NCBI GenBank assembly: GCA_036925085.1
Contig: JAUPFP010000046.1
Location: forward strand, 1,061,501-1,125,500
DNA: 64,000 nt
Reading direction: 5' to 3'
From: Brachycybe producta
Taxonomy: Eukaryota > Arthropoda > Diplopoda > Playtdesmida > Andrognathidae
The notes beneath the pieces were generated by a model. It was given only the letters and a program-made list of their open reading frames with translations, searched no databases and was not told the DNA's origin. This document shows positions 1 through 10,870 of this stretch, piece by piece. The position numbers were made by a program, and so were the translations under genes. Each line of letters starts with the position of its first letter. Positions within the stretch are counted from its first letter, which is position 1.

Positions 1-939
1 TTCTCACTTTCTCTTTCTCTTTCTAGTTTTTAACACTTCAATATTTCATTTCCCTTTTTCCACCCCACCCCTTTTTTCCTCTCATTTCATATTTTTATCA
101 AAGGAAACAAACAACAAGAATAAGAAACAACAAAGATGAATACTAAGAAGATGTATTATAATGTATAATAATAATAATAATAATAACTTAAAGGCAAACA
201 TCAAAAAAACATTTGTGAATTTGATTGCGAAAAGATATATTTCTTATTATTATTATTATTATGAAAAAGTGGTTGTTATCCAAAAATAAAACTACTTTAA
301 TAAAACACATCATCGCTCTTTTCAAAAAAAAGCGTTAAAATAGATTAATTTATTCACATTTCCGATTGAGAAAAATAGACAAAATATACATAATTATTCT
401 AATAATTTACCTTAAAACCGCAACTTCCACAGTCAAATCATCAAATATTATCCTCTTAACCTCTTGAGAGGGGTTTCATAGAAAAAATACTTGTGTAAAT
501 GCACGGTAGATGGCGCCATGCAACCTTCCATAGGTGGCCAACTACACTCGTCGCCAATCAGTTGAAATAGAATGCACCCTTTTAGCTCTAAAAGCGTCCG
601 AAACATCCTTAATTATTAGAGCACGTGGACAAACTTACACCCAGAACACAACATAAGTGAAGAAGAGAGCACGTGTAGAGGTAAATAGCGATGACGTAAT
701 TAAACGTTAGCCACGTGGGGAAAAAAAGGAAGGTCTGTACATTTTCTATGGGAGGAGGGCTAGTGGCGTCATCTAACGCTACACGCACAAAATAAATGAT
801 CTACTTGCATTCTTGAACACCTTTAGAACTCCTAATTATTCTGTCTTTCAGGAAGAAACGTGTTTTAGAAACTAGAAGGGCATCTTTATCACTTTTATAG
901 TATTTTCATGTTGTTATCTTACTAAATAAGCTTTTTTAT

Positions 940-1286
940 TAGAGATGGGGGACATTCGAATCATCAAATTCCGCGAATCTTAAAAAATATTCGAGATTCG
1001 AAAACTCGAATCTTCGCGCTTTTTTTGTCTTTCGAATCCGAATCTTAAAAAAATTGTTAAAAACCTTGATTGTTGCAATTTCGGTGTTGTATCCGGAACA
1101 CAAATATCACCACTTTGCGCCACCCTGAGTGCCACACTTGTTTTATTATTATTATTAATAATTTAATATTTAATAGAATTTCATTTATTTGTATCTTCTT
1201 AATGAATAATATATGATTCTTATGTGAAGGATTCGAGAACCTTTTAGAATTCGGATTCGAGAAAATTTAAGTTCGTCCCACCTCTA
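940..1286. mobile_element. hAT-like short inverted-repeat element
   Basis: The ends are inverted: TAGAGATGGG on the left, and CCCACCTCTA on the right with one extra change. The interior is built from TTCGAATC/GATTCGAA motifs on both arms. The flanks are ttttttat (932-939) and ctttttat (1287-1294), a 7-of-8 match, which suits an old 8-bp hAT target duplication. There is no transposase frame inside, so it would be non-autonomous. Confidence 0.6.
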
Positions 1287-2389
1287 CTTTTTATGTATGT
1301 TTAAAATAAAGACTCAATTTATATATAAAAAAAAGGTTTATTTTGAAAGATATCAAAATGAAAATCCCCTTAAGTAATTGAGCCACTACCATTCTAGTTT
1401 TTTTTTTCTCTATTAATTTTGCTCTTCTAAAAGACGACGAAATAATCAAGAGTTCGAAAACCAGCTGTTCATGACTTCATCAAGTCTAACGTTTTTTCCG
1501 TAAAATATCTTAAGAAAAATATCTTTCTTGAAAGAAATTTGACGAACAAGAAAAATAAAATCAATAATGACCAAAAATAAAGAAATTCTCGAAAGAAAAA
1601 GAAAAAACCTCAGGTAAAAAGAATGCAACCCTAAATTGCAGCGAAAAATAATCAATTTAAAAGAAAACCTCTCTTAGAAGAAGTCCGAAATATTTACAAT
1701 TTTTTTGTTTTTCTTCCCCCCCCCCAAAAAAAAAGAAAATCGTGATTTTAGCAAAAAAAAATTAATAAAACACAAAAAAAACACATTCGATCATTATACT
1801 TTCACATTAGAGAACTGACCACTGGTCAACAGCAGCAGCAGTAGCCGCCGTTATGTTATTCAGTTCGAGGGAGGACTGACCATTATTCTTGTTAGTCAAC
1901 TGTAATGAATGGCCAAAAGGGACCTTCCGGTCAACTGATAAAATGTATCGTGTTATTGGGAAAAAAAAAATAACTAACGAGATCCCAGAAGAAAAAGAAG
2001 AATACAACACTGAAATTATTTCTGACCCAGAATGAGCGAGGTCACTCATTTGACCTCCAAATGACCCCTATACAGAATACAGATGAACTCACTGCGACCT
2101 CAATATATAAAACCATTGTATTATAATACAAACCACAGTGGCAGCTTTTTACTGTTGAGAATTATTGTTACCGTCAAAGTGAAAACCTAGTTATTCTGCA
2201 TAATTGCTAGACAATTTGCAGTATTTCTAAAAATGCCACGAAAAAGACTTGTCTTTTTTTTTGCATAAATGGCGCCTCATACACAGCTTGGAGCCACTTT
2301 AAAAGCTCATTGAACTATGTCGTTATGGTTTGTTGTTAGTCAGCATTTTACACAATGCCTAAAATGCTATTAAAAATGTGTAGATTTAA

Positions 2390-2595
2390 CAGGCAATTAG
2401 AAATCGGGACAAGCAGAAGTTGGCTCCGCCCTTTTTATGACGACCGGCAACTTCTAATTGGTTTGTTGTGTGGTTCGAGGTTGAAAAGGGCGGAGCATGT
2501 GACGACAGACTACATAACCAACCAATTAGAAGTTGCCGGTCAGCATAACACAAGGGCGGAGCCAACTTCTGTTTGTCCCGATTTTTAATTGCCTG
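2390..2595. mobile_element. Palindromic MITE, ~205-bp family (copy 1)
   Basis: This is a nearly full-length palindrome whose ends are CAGGCAATTAG and its inverse. The inner arms carry AGAAGTTGGCTCCGCCCTT and its inverse, and a second nested pair is built on CAACTTCTAATTGG. Sister copies lie at 8985-9168, 35613-35817 and 59817-60020, with diverged relatives at 41069-41245, 41314-41505 and 56656-56794. Each could fold into one hairpin. No coding capacity is seen. Confidence 0.85.
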
Positions 2596-3519
2596 TCTAT
2601 AAGAGAGAGGTTCCATCATTGTCTTAATCCATTCTAGGAACAAATAACCAGTAATATGCCTCGGTCTGTGCAAAAAAAAACTCTCTTGGAATGTTGTCAT
2701 TTGACTAACTTATAAAATTCAAAACTAACCAGGTGCTACTCGTATAAAGGTAAGATTAACTTTGACCTAAATAACAAAAAGACCATCCCTTAAATCAACT
2801 GAGAAAATAAATGACCAAGTTAAGTAGTCCCTCTGTTTTCATATTAATCTTGATGGAAAAGAAGAGCTTCATGTTTTGTGTCACAACCAATAAACATCAA
2901 CCAACAGAAACCACAACCAAAAACAGAAGAAAAAAAAGACTTCAACTTAGAAGAGAAACCTTTTCTTTAAGGGGAGGGGAGGTTACCACATTGCATCACG
3001 TCATTTTCCCTTTTCCTAGTCACTTGTCTTTTTAATGGTAAATTATTCTGACAAGCAGAAAAAAAACTGAAGAAAATGTGAGAACAAAATCCAACTCAAA
3101 AAATATAGAAAACTCATCTTCTTCTATATTTTATATAAATATACGAAATTCACATTGAGAAAGTGCAGAAAATAATCAAAATCCGTTCATTGAATGCATT
3201 TGTGTGTTCAAGATGCTTGAAAATAGAAACAGGTTTATTTATTTTCCGCTGACAATTTCCATTTACTTGAAATTATTATTCACAGATGATGATGAAAATG
3301 TGATTTCGTTTTGTGTTTCTATTATTTATTAAAAATGGAGAGAGTTATTTGAAGGATGATATTTTTAAACAAAATTTCATCTATTTCTTATTTGAAACAA
3401 CTTTTCTCAAAAAAAGAGATTCTTTTTTCTCTTCCTTTCAGCTAATTGCAAATTCCAATCAGAAATTTGAATCGAATTTCATTTCTAGAAAATATTTTTA
3501 GAATTCTTGAAAAGAAATG

Positions 3520-4335
3520 AAATAATTTTGGGTCGTTTCAGTGTTTCTTTTAGGGCATCAAGAATTTTTTTCATTTTTTGAGGTTTTTTGAAAAAAATTC
3601 TGAACCCCGAATTTGAGTTTGAACTGAATTCTGAGTTTGAAAAAATTCTTTAGAATTTTTTTTTTCACTTTTTCGAGTTTTTCACTTTTTCGATTTTATC
3701 GGCTTTTCGGGTTCCCATGGGTCTGTTGGGCCGTCCTGAGTTAGTTTCAGTGCCTAATTTTAAGGCATTTTAAGAGATCTAAAAGATTTTTCAATTTTTG
3801 ACGTTTTTTTGAAAAAAATCCTGAACTTCATGATTTTTTTTTTTTTTCATTTTTTCAAATTTATGGGCTTTTGGGTCATCACGGGTCTTTTGGACCTTCC
3901 TGAGTAAGTTTCAGTGTCTAATTTTAAGACATTAAAGGACACGTGAAAGACTTTTCATTTTCTGACGGTTTTTTTTCTTCATTTTTTCGAGTTTTTCACT
4001 TTTTCCAAATTTATAAGACCCGAAAAGGTCTTCGTGGGTCTGTTTAGCCCTCCTGAGTTAGTTTTGGGTCGTTTCAGCGTTTTTTAGGACAAATTCAAAG
4101 ATTTTTCATTTTTTGACAAAAATCCCGAATCTTCAGGATTTTTTAAATATTTTTTCCGAGTTTTTCACTTTTTCAAATTTTTTAGCTTTTCGGGTCTTCA
4201 TGGGTCTGTTCGGCCCTCTTTGAGTTAGTTTTGGGTCGTTTCAGTGATTTTTAGGACATTTAGAAGATTTTTTTTAAAAAAAATTCCGGATCTTCAGGAT
4301 TCTTTTTTTTTTTCATTTTTTGTTGAAGTTTTTCA
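3520..4335. repeat. Degenerate tandem repeat, ~165-bp period
   Basis: Roughly five diverged units repeat the motifs TTTTTCATTTTTTGA, GAGTTTTTCACTTTTTC, GGGTCTGTT.GGCCC, CTGAGTTAGTTT and GGGTCGTTTCAGTG in the same order. Markers occur near 3710, 3885, 4035 and 4200. Related fragments appear at 17785-17960 inside the spacer after the CCN gene. The function is unknown; it looks like a decayed satellite or the remains of a larger element. Confidence 0.6.
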
Positions 4336-4679
4336 CTTTTTTTTACAGCGTGTGTGATTCTTCCTTTAAACTTTTACAATTTTTCAACCGTTCTTCGAGT
4401 GGATTCATTTCTCTCTCGCTCTATCTATCTGTCTAGTGCAATATATGAAATATTCTTGCACCAAAAAAAAATAGATTACAAATTGTGTCATAAAGTTACG
4501 TGCAATAATTTGTCATTTTTTTTGTTTCAGCCCTCCCCCCCCCCCGTCTACAATATCTCGCCTTTAAAAACCATTACACCTCTTCATAATGCAAAGTAAT
4601 GGAATGTTCATCTAATGAAACATAAATGAAACAGCGTTCAGTCATGTGACTAATGATCATCAAATAATCATTAATATGA

Positions 4680-4682
<3 letters not shown>

Positions 4683-4739
<57 letters not shown>
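4683..4739. repeat. (CT)n microsatellite
   Basis: Uninterrupted TC dinucleotides run for about 57 bp. Similar runs occur at 8469-8545 and 31940-31972. Such tracts are length-polymorphic and hard to sequence exactly. Confidence 0.95.
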
Positions 4740-4741
<2 letters not shown>

Positions 4742-5469
4742 AATAATAAAATAAGATTTCCAATTAATCGAGTTGACAAAATTTGAATAAGAAGAACTTT
4801 CACAATAATAATAATAATAATAATAATCATAATAATAATAATTAAAATAAGAAAGAGGAGAGAAGCTGAGCTTAAAAAGAGGAGTTGAAAAGTAAAGTTA
4901 GAACAAAATTTGCATACGAATCACTGCATTCGTATAATTATTCTTCTTCTTATTTGTAATTACACATGTTGATTATTCAAAGAACGAAATTTGTCACTTT
5001 TTTTTTCTTCTTCTTCTTCTTCTTCTGCGTCTTAAAAACCAAATAACCAAATCTTGTTTACTTTTTTTTAAAGTTTTCTAACAAATCTTCCAATTAATTA
5101 ACAACAAACCAGACAGACATAGAGAGAAAAAGAAAGAAAGAGAGAGAGAGAAAGATGGTTCTTTTCAAAATATTAAGCTACATTTAGTTGTTGTTGTTTC
5201 TTCTAAATCCTTCGTGTAAGAAGTTTATTTTTAAAGATGTCATAATGAAAAAACAACAACATTTCTAGCACATTCACCCCCCCCCCTTACTCTTAAAAGG
5301 ATGGATCACATGTGCAGAAAAGGATGTAAAAACGTCAAGCAAACCTTATTTTTTTTTAACTTCGTAATTTCTTTGTTTGTCCACCACTTTCTGAAATATA
5401 TTTGAAAAAAAATTCACAAGCCCAAAAGCCCCCCCAAAAATTGCCTTTTTTTTGCCCAGACACGGCTAC

Positions 5470-5565
5470 CTGGCCCATATAATCTTTATGTGGGTCTCTA
5501 GATTGAACCCATGACCAACATTACCATGGACTGAGACACTAACCACTACACTAACATTACAAGAA
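5470..5565 (-). repeat. tRNA-derived SINE-like fragment
   Basis: Read on the minus strand, the segment has a box A-like start (TAGTGTAGTGGTTAGTGTCT) followed at tRNA spacing by a box B-like GGGTTCAATC. The cloverleaf stems are poor, so this is a retroposed or decayed tRNA-like module rather than a working tRNA gene. I could not define its 3' tail. Confidence 0.55.
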
Positions 5566-5624
5566 CAGATTAGATTTTGTTTGTTTTTTTGACTTTTTAG
5601 GTATTTTTTTTATAAAAGTACGGG

Positions 5625-5882
5625 GCCCTGTAAAGGACATGCGTAATTTTTTTTTTAAATTTCGACATTTCGACTTTAATCTTGGCATGTCGACATTATT
5701 CTCGACATGTTAAATTATTGCAAGCGCCCACTTGTAGCAGTAATAATGTAATTATTAAGAGTATGGTGCGCACAACATGGCATAATTAACATGGCCGAAT
5801 AAAATAGATTAAAAGTTGACATGTCGAGATTAAAGTCGAAATGTCGAAATTTAAAAAAAAATCGCATGTCCTTTACAGGGTT
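5625..5882. mobile_element. Inverted-repeat MITE with GTAAAGGACATGCG ends
   Basis: The left end CCCTGTAAAGGACATGCG is mirrored by CGCATGTCCTTTACAGGG at the right. The arms continue inward through an A-rich stretch, AAATTTCGACATTTCGAC and a GACATGTCGA motif. A related end (GTAAAGGACAT) occurs at 49506-49516 inside the GC-rich element near CDT1. The target duplication was not clear to me. Confidence 0.75.
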
Positions 5883-7409
5883 CCGTATAAAACCGAGTAT
5901 CACCATAAAAACATGTTTTTGTTTAATTTTCTTGTTTAGAAACAACATTACGAAAAAATTCAAATTGTTTTCAAAACTAGAATAGTAAAAGATTATGTTA
6001 AAGTTTTTTTTTCATGGCCAATATCTTTAAAAATAAACAATTTTATAGTTCAGTTTGAAAAATGACCTGTTTTTCCATTTTCCCCATGGAAAACTATTTT
6101 AGCCTATTTTTTTTTGTTGTTTTAAACTGATGTAAAAAGTTTATTTTGAAAAACCTTTTAACATTATCACCAACAGTATTCTAGTTTCTAAAACACTTTG
6201 AATTTGTTTTTTTCGTAATGTTTCTCCTGAAAAACGTGTTCGCTTGAAAAATAGAATTTTTCTCAAAACTGCAGGTGGATGTGGGGGAAGAGACCTCGTG
6301 TAGAACATAATAGCCGCTACAGTGGCGCCATCTGGGTGAACTTACACAAAATAAATATTTATTCAGCCACTTTAAATAGTTAATTTTACTTTTCTAGTTT
6401 TTAGTACACTTTCTAATAATTCCTCAACCATGCTTTGAACACGTCAAAATTACGTGAACGAAAATTTAGTTTGATTTCGGAATTTACCTGTCAGACCTAA
6501 GAGTGGAGACTTTTAAGATGAAGATTGAGGGGGCTGTCTGTCTATCTGTCTGTAGGGGGCGAGGGGTCATACCTTTCTCCCCATTCATTTCCCTTCAACT
6601 TCTTCCCCTGAAGCCTATCTACTAGAAATGCAATACACAGACACAGACACAAAAAAACATAACTTTTCTCCACATAAGCAAAGCAGTAAATACAGATCTG
6701 ATATACTTTATATTCAATTCAATAGAGCGGCAATGTAATCGAAAACGAATAGGTTTAAAGTAGAAATGGGGGAGGGATGGGGAAAGAGACCCAGGGGGGA
6801 AGTCTGGAGAGATGGACACACAGTTAGAAATTGGATTGCCATTTTAGGCAGTTAGGTTAGATACCTCCCCCCCCCCCAAAAAAAAGTGCCCGCGAATTAC
6901 TGAAAATCATTTCGACCATGTTGCATGAAAGAAGGAACATGAAAAATTCATGAAAAATTGGGACTTTTTTTTCTTGAAATAAAAATATAGAAATAACATA
7001 ACCTCTCTCTCTCTTTCTTTCATTCTATGTCTCCCTCTCTCCCTCTCTCTCTCTCTCTCTATCATTCCATATATATAATGTATCTCATCTTAATGTTATT
7101 TATGATATACTCATCGTTCACATATTTCTCAGATAAAAAAAGAAACCCTTAAATAAAGGAACCACGACTTTAAAACAAAATTTTTCTTGTTCTCACTCAA
7201 CCAGAATTTAAGTATAAACTTATAAAAAAAAACTTCAATAAAACCTCTGATTATTCTACACTTGGTTCAGAAAAAAGCATCCTTTTAAGAAGAAATTGAA
7301 AACATTTTAGAAAACTAGAATCACAGTTTCTGATTTTTTTTCTTCAGGTTTTTCAAATACCAAAGTAGGATATTTTAGAAGGTCCTAATACCTAGTACTC
7401 ACACACCTG

Positions 7410-7530
7410 ATAATTTAAATGCATTTAAATATAATAAACGTGTTCTACAGAGCCCTCTGTGAAGGGCAAACAAACAATATGTCGTCGAATTCAATTTATT
7501 CAGTTAATAATATTGAGTTAATACTTAAAT
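7410..7530 (+). repeat. Dispersed repeat, inverted partner at 12700-12835
   Basis: This segment contains TAAATGCATTTAAAT, a region reading GTGTTCTACAGAGCCC, CAAACAAACAATATG and TTGAATTCGAC in opposite order. It recurs as the reverse complement at 12700-12835 in the CCN intron. The two form an inverted pair about 5 kb apart. Confidence 0.7.
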
Positions 7531-8466
7531 ATAATATAATAAACTATTGACAAAATATTGATTTAGTATTTCAATTTAAAATATTAATAATAAAGTCAAT
7601 TTTTATTTGGTGTTTACGTGTCCTTAACTGGATTCCGTATAATTCACCTAAACACATTTAATTTGAATTCATTTAACTCATGTGTTGTAGAAGGTATTAC
7701 ACTGTAAAGCCGGATATATTCATCTAAAATGCGAGCAAGATGTTTGCTCTTGTTCGCAATTGATCCATCGTTTACAGCGAGCACTCTACACAGGCATTTC
7801 AATAATAAAATAATCACCGTCCAAGTCTTTTTTTCTTTGATGTACCGCCAACCATCCGATCTTTTTTTTGAACACGAGCGAGCGAATGTTTGCTCGCTCG
7901 CTAACCAGTACTCACTAGACGATTATTGAGTGAGAATGCTCGTGCACATTTTTTTCTAATTCGCTGAAATTTCGAGGGTTTTCCAGTTTACCAAATTGTA
8001 CGGCAGCCCTGTTTTTCCCGTGTTTTTTTTTTTTTTCAAACTTTAAAAATTCTTAAATTTTTGCTTTTTTATGCTTTTCAGGATTCTGTTCTCCATTCTC
8101 TAAAAAAAAAACACTAAAGAGGGCTCCCTCTTTAGTGCTTTTTTTAGAGAAAAAATAGCAATTTTAGCCTTTTTTAGTCACTGCAATTGGAATTGCAAAA
8201 AATAAATTCCTTTGAATTTTCTACGTTTTACATAATTTTTTGTTGTTGTTAAATTCTATGGAATCTGGTTATTCCGTCGTTTAAGCAGAAAAATTGCTAG
8301 AACCAAACAGACAATATTTTTTTTAAATTTTGTCTATAAAAAAGTTTTATTTTGAAAGATATTTTCATGAAAATACTATTAAGTGATTCAGCTACCATTT
8401 TAATTTCTAATATACACTTTCAATTTCGTCTTAATAATTTTCTGAAACTGACTTCGAGAATCAGCC

Positions 8467-8547
<81 letters not shown>

Positions 8548-8931
8548 ATAAAATAAACATTTTAAGTGATTCGTTTAATCTTCTAGTTTCTAAACTACTT
8601 TCAATTTCTTCCTTCCATATTTACATTTACAGAAGAAGAGAAAAAAACATTTCTCACAAATTATCAAGGAAAAATAACTGTGGTTTTTCTTTAACTCTCT
8701 ATCAAGTGGAAACCGAATACTCGGAATGAAAGAAACCCCTTTGAAAGAAGAAGAAGAAAAACCCCTGAAGTCACTTGTTAAACTTTCCAACCAAACTCAT
8801 TTCCCAATTTGAAAGTCAAAAAAAAATACTCATTAAAAACCTGCTATTTATTTATTTACTTTTCACTTGAGAAATGTTTCCCAGTAAAACTCAATTTCAT
8901 TTCATTTCTTTGATTTTTTTTTAGTTCTGTA

Positions 8932-9728
8932 AGGCCCTGTTTCCACTTGACAACCGTGAAAATTTCAACTGGAGTAAAATTACAGTTTACAACAGAAGTT
9001 AGCTCCAACCTTATTATGACGAACGGCAACTTCTAATTGGTTTGTTGTGTAGTTCGACGTTGAAAAGGGCGGAACATGTGACGTCAGACTACATAACCCA
9101 CCAATGTTGCCGTTCGTCATAAAAAGGGCTGAGCCAACTTCTGTTCATCCCGTTTTCTAATTGCCTGTCAGTTTAGACTGTTGAAATTAGCTAATACATT
9201 TTTATTAGTTGTATATTTCTTTGAAATAATGTTCCATTTTCATTTAAAAATACAATTAAATCCTAACTACACTGTACTTCTTATTAAAATGCATTGTTCC
9301 CTGAAATGATAACTGACCAATGGTGACCAGAATCAACATCACAAGTTTAACACGAAATGGAATTAACAAGAATATTCTTTTCGTGTTAGCTGAATTTCGT
9401 GTTAAAAGAAAAAAATTATATGCTATTGTATGGAACCGAATTGAAAATATATTTCGTGTTATCCATTTTGTACTAAACGGTTTTCAAGTTTTATTTCGAA
9501 GCTGCTTATTTTTTTGCACGAAGTAAGAATATAACTGGCGCCCCCTTAATATAATCATTCTAGGTACTTTGCGCCCTATTTTCGCGCCCTGAGCGTTGCG
9601 CCCGAGGCAGGTGCTTCACTCGCATTGCCCTACTTACAGCTTTATGCTTTGAACCTACTTTTTGAAACGATTATTTGTACCTTTTTTTCCTGTTCAAACT
9701 TGATTTAAGTCAAGTGGAAACAGGGCCT
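8932..9728. mobile_element. TA-flanked MITE with AGGCCCTGTTTCC termini
   Basis: The ends AGGCCCTGTTTCCACTTGA and TCAAGTGGAAACAGGGCCT are perfect inverted repeats. A TA dinucleotide sits immediately outside each end (8930-8931 and 9729-9730), as expected for Tc1/mariner-type insertion. The interior has no transposase frame. It holds stretches with repeated CGTGTTA motifs and a nested copy of the ~205-bp palindromic family at 8985-9168. Confidence 0.8.
8985..9168. mobile_element. Palindromic MITE, ~205-bp family (copy 2, nested)
   Basis: This copy shares the AGAAGTT.GCTCC arms, the central GTTTGTTGTGTAGTTCGACG and the right terminus AATTGCCTG with copy 1. Its left terminus is eroded. It lies inside the TA-flanked element at 8932-9728, so it either inserted later or was carried along. 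Confidence 0.75.
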
Positions 9729-10423
9729 TATACTTTGTATTTTTTTTTTCTTCAACGTTTTCTTCAATAATATTTACGATTTTATATTCCGCCAAGTTTT
9801 TTCATATTTTTTTTTCTCTCTCTCTCCTTTCATTCAAGTGAAACCAAGTGAAAAGTGTGTTCACAATTTTCAACCCAAACCCTATTTTAAAAATGTGCCT
9901 TTTTTCTATCAATGGGACGTTGTGCGTGACGTGAATCTAATGACGTCAACAACCGTCGTGTGAACATCAATCGAAAAAGCGGCGTAATTTTTACTGACAT
10001 GTGAAACAAGTTAGAAACTGATGGAAAGATTTTGTTTCCACTTTTTTTTTTCTTTTTCTTCTTCTCCGCAGTTTTTCTCACTTTATGTTGGGTAGGTGTG
10101 TGTAAGGGAGGGGGAGACAAAAGCTCAGGGCCTCAAGTGTTAAGCCAATAAGTCACGAAAAGAATCAATCTTAGTCTTACTATATATCTATATGCACCAT
10201 TCTCGAAGGCGCTTCTAGTTCTAAACAAAAAAAAAATACATTACTAAAGGGACCTTTGAACACCTTACATCCACCCTCACAAAAAATCCGTCAAAATGAA
10301 GGAACAAATTGGTCCTTTTAGCTTCAGGTAGAATTTAAAGAATTCTAAATAGGTGTAAACAAAAAAACATATTTCAAATTCGAAACAAAAAAGAGTATTT
10401 CATAAAAATAAAATAGGTTTAAA

Positions 10424-10526
10424 GTTTCGCCTGAAAGTTGGCAATCACTGATTGCAATGTTTCGCCTGAAAGTTGGCAATCACTGACTGCAAATTCAGCC
10501 TGAAAGTTGGCAATCACTGATTGCAG
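10424..10526 (+). repeat. Three tandem ~34-bp units with a hairpin
   Basis: The block CGCCTGAAAGTTGGCAATCA recurs three times with one or two changes. Each copy is followed by CTGATTGC (CTGACTGC in the second), so each unit can form the small stem GCAATCA/TGATTGC. It sits about 345 bp upstream of the first recognised CCN exon. I do not know its function. Confidence 0.8.
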
Positions 10527-10870
10527 TTTTGTTGTTAAATTTCAAATTGTCTTAAAAAGTTTATTTTTAAAGATAACTCCAAAAAAATAATACTATCACT
10601 TAAGTCTACTTTTCTAGTCTCTAACATATTATGAATTTCTTGCCTAAAAGTTGCTTCTAAAAATAAAAAACGATCTCTTTATGCGACCACTTAAAAGGAA
10701 GAAGAATGGTAAATGCTGCGTTTCTAGTCGGCATTTTCTGTGTTCAACTTCAATAGAAGTTTCTTCTCTTTGGTCGTCATCGCAAAATACAGTAAACTAT
10801 AAACACGGCATATTATTTTATCTGTTATGAATATTTTATTTGTTGTTTTTGTTTTTCTGTTTGGATTTAG

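Larger units (their letters stand above)
1..10423. other. Gene-free repeat-rich stretch upstream of the CCN gene
   Basis: I see no convincing exon in the first 10.4 kb. Open frames here are short, low in complexity and show no family similarity. The stretch holds trinucleotide runs (ATA/TTA near 165-185, 242-262 and 4805-4830), long CT runs (4683-4739, 8469-8545), short poly-C tracts, a degenerate tandem array (3520-4335), a tRNA-like SINE (5470-5565), and several inverted-repeat elements listed separately. The unlocated first exon of the CCN gene could lie here. Confidence 0.6.

Noticed and set aside
8352..8729. 125-residue open frame with a long SLSLSL run
   Set aside because: It is a translation of a (CT)n microsatellite with AT-rich flanks and no family similarity.
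10424..10526. CRISPR-like array of three repeats
   Set aside because: The repeats are contiguous with no unique spacers, and the locus is eukaryotic.
10681..10790. Frame starting ATGCGACCACTT as CCN exon 1
   Set aside because: It joins in phase 0 to the IGFBP exon but is basic and lacks a signal sequence; the alternative ATG at 10706 is hydrophobic but very short, so neither was called.
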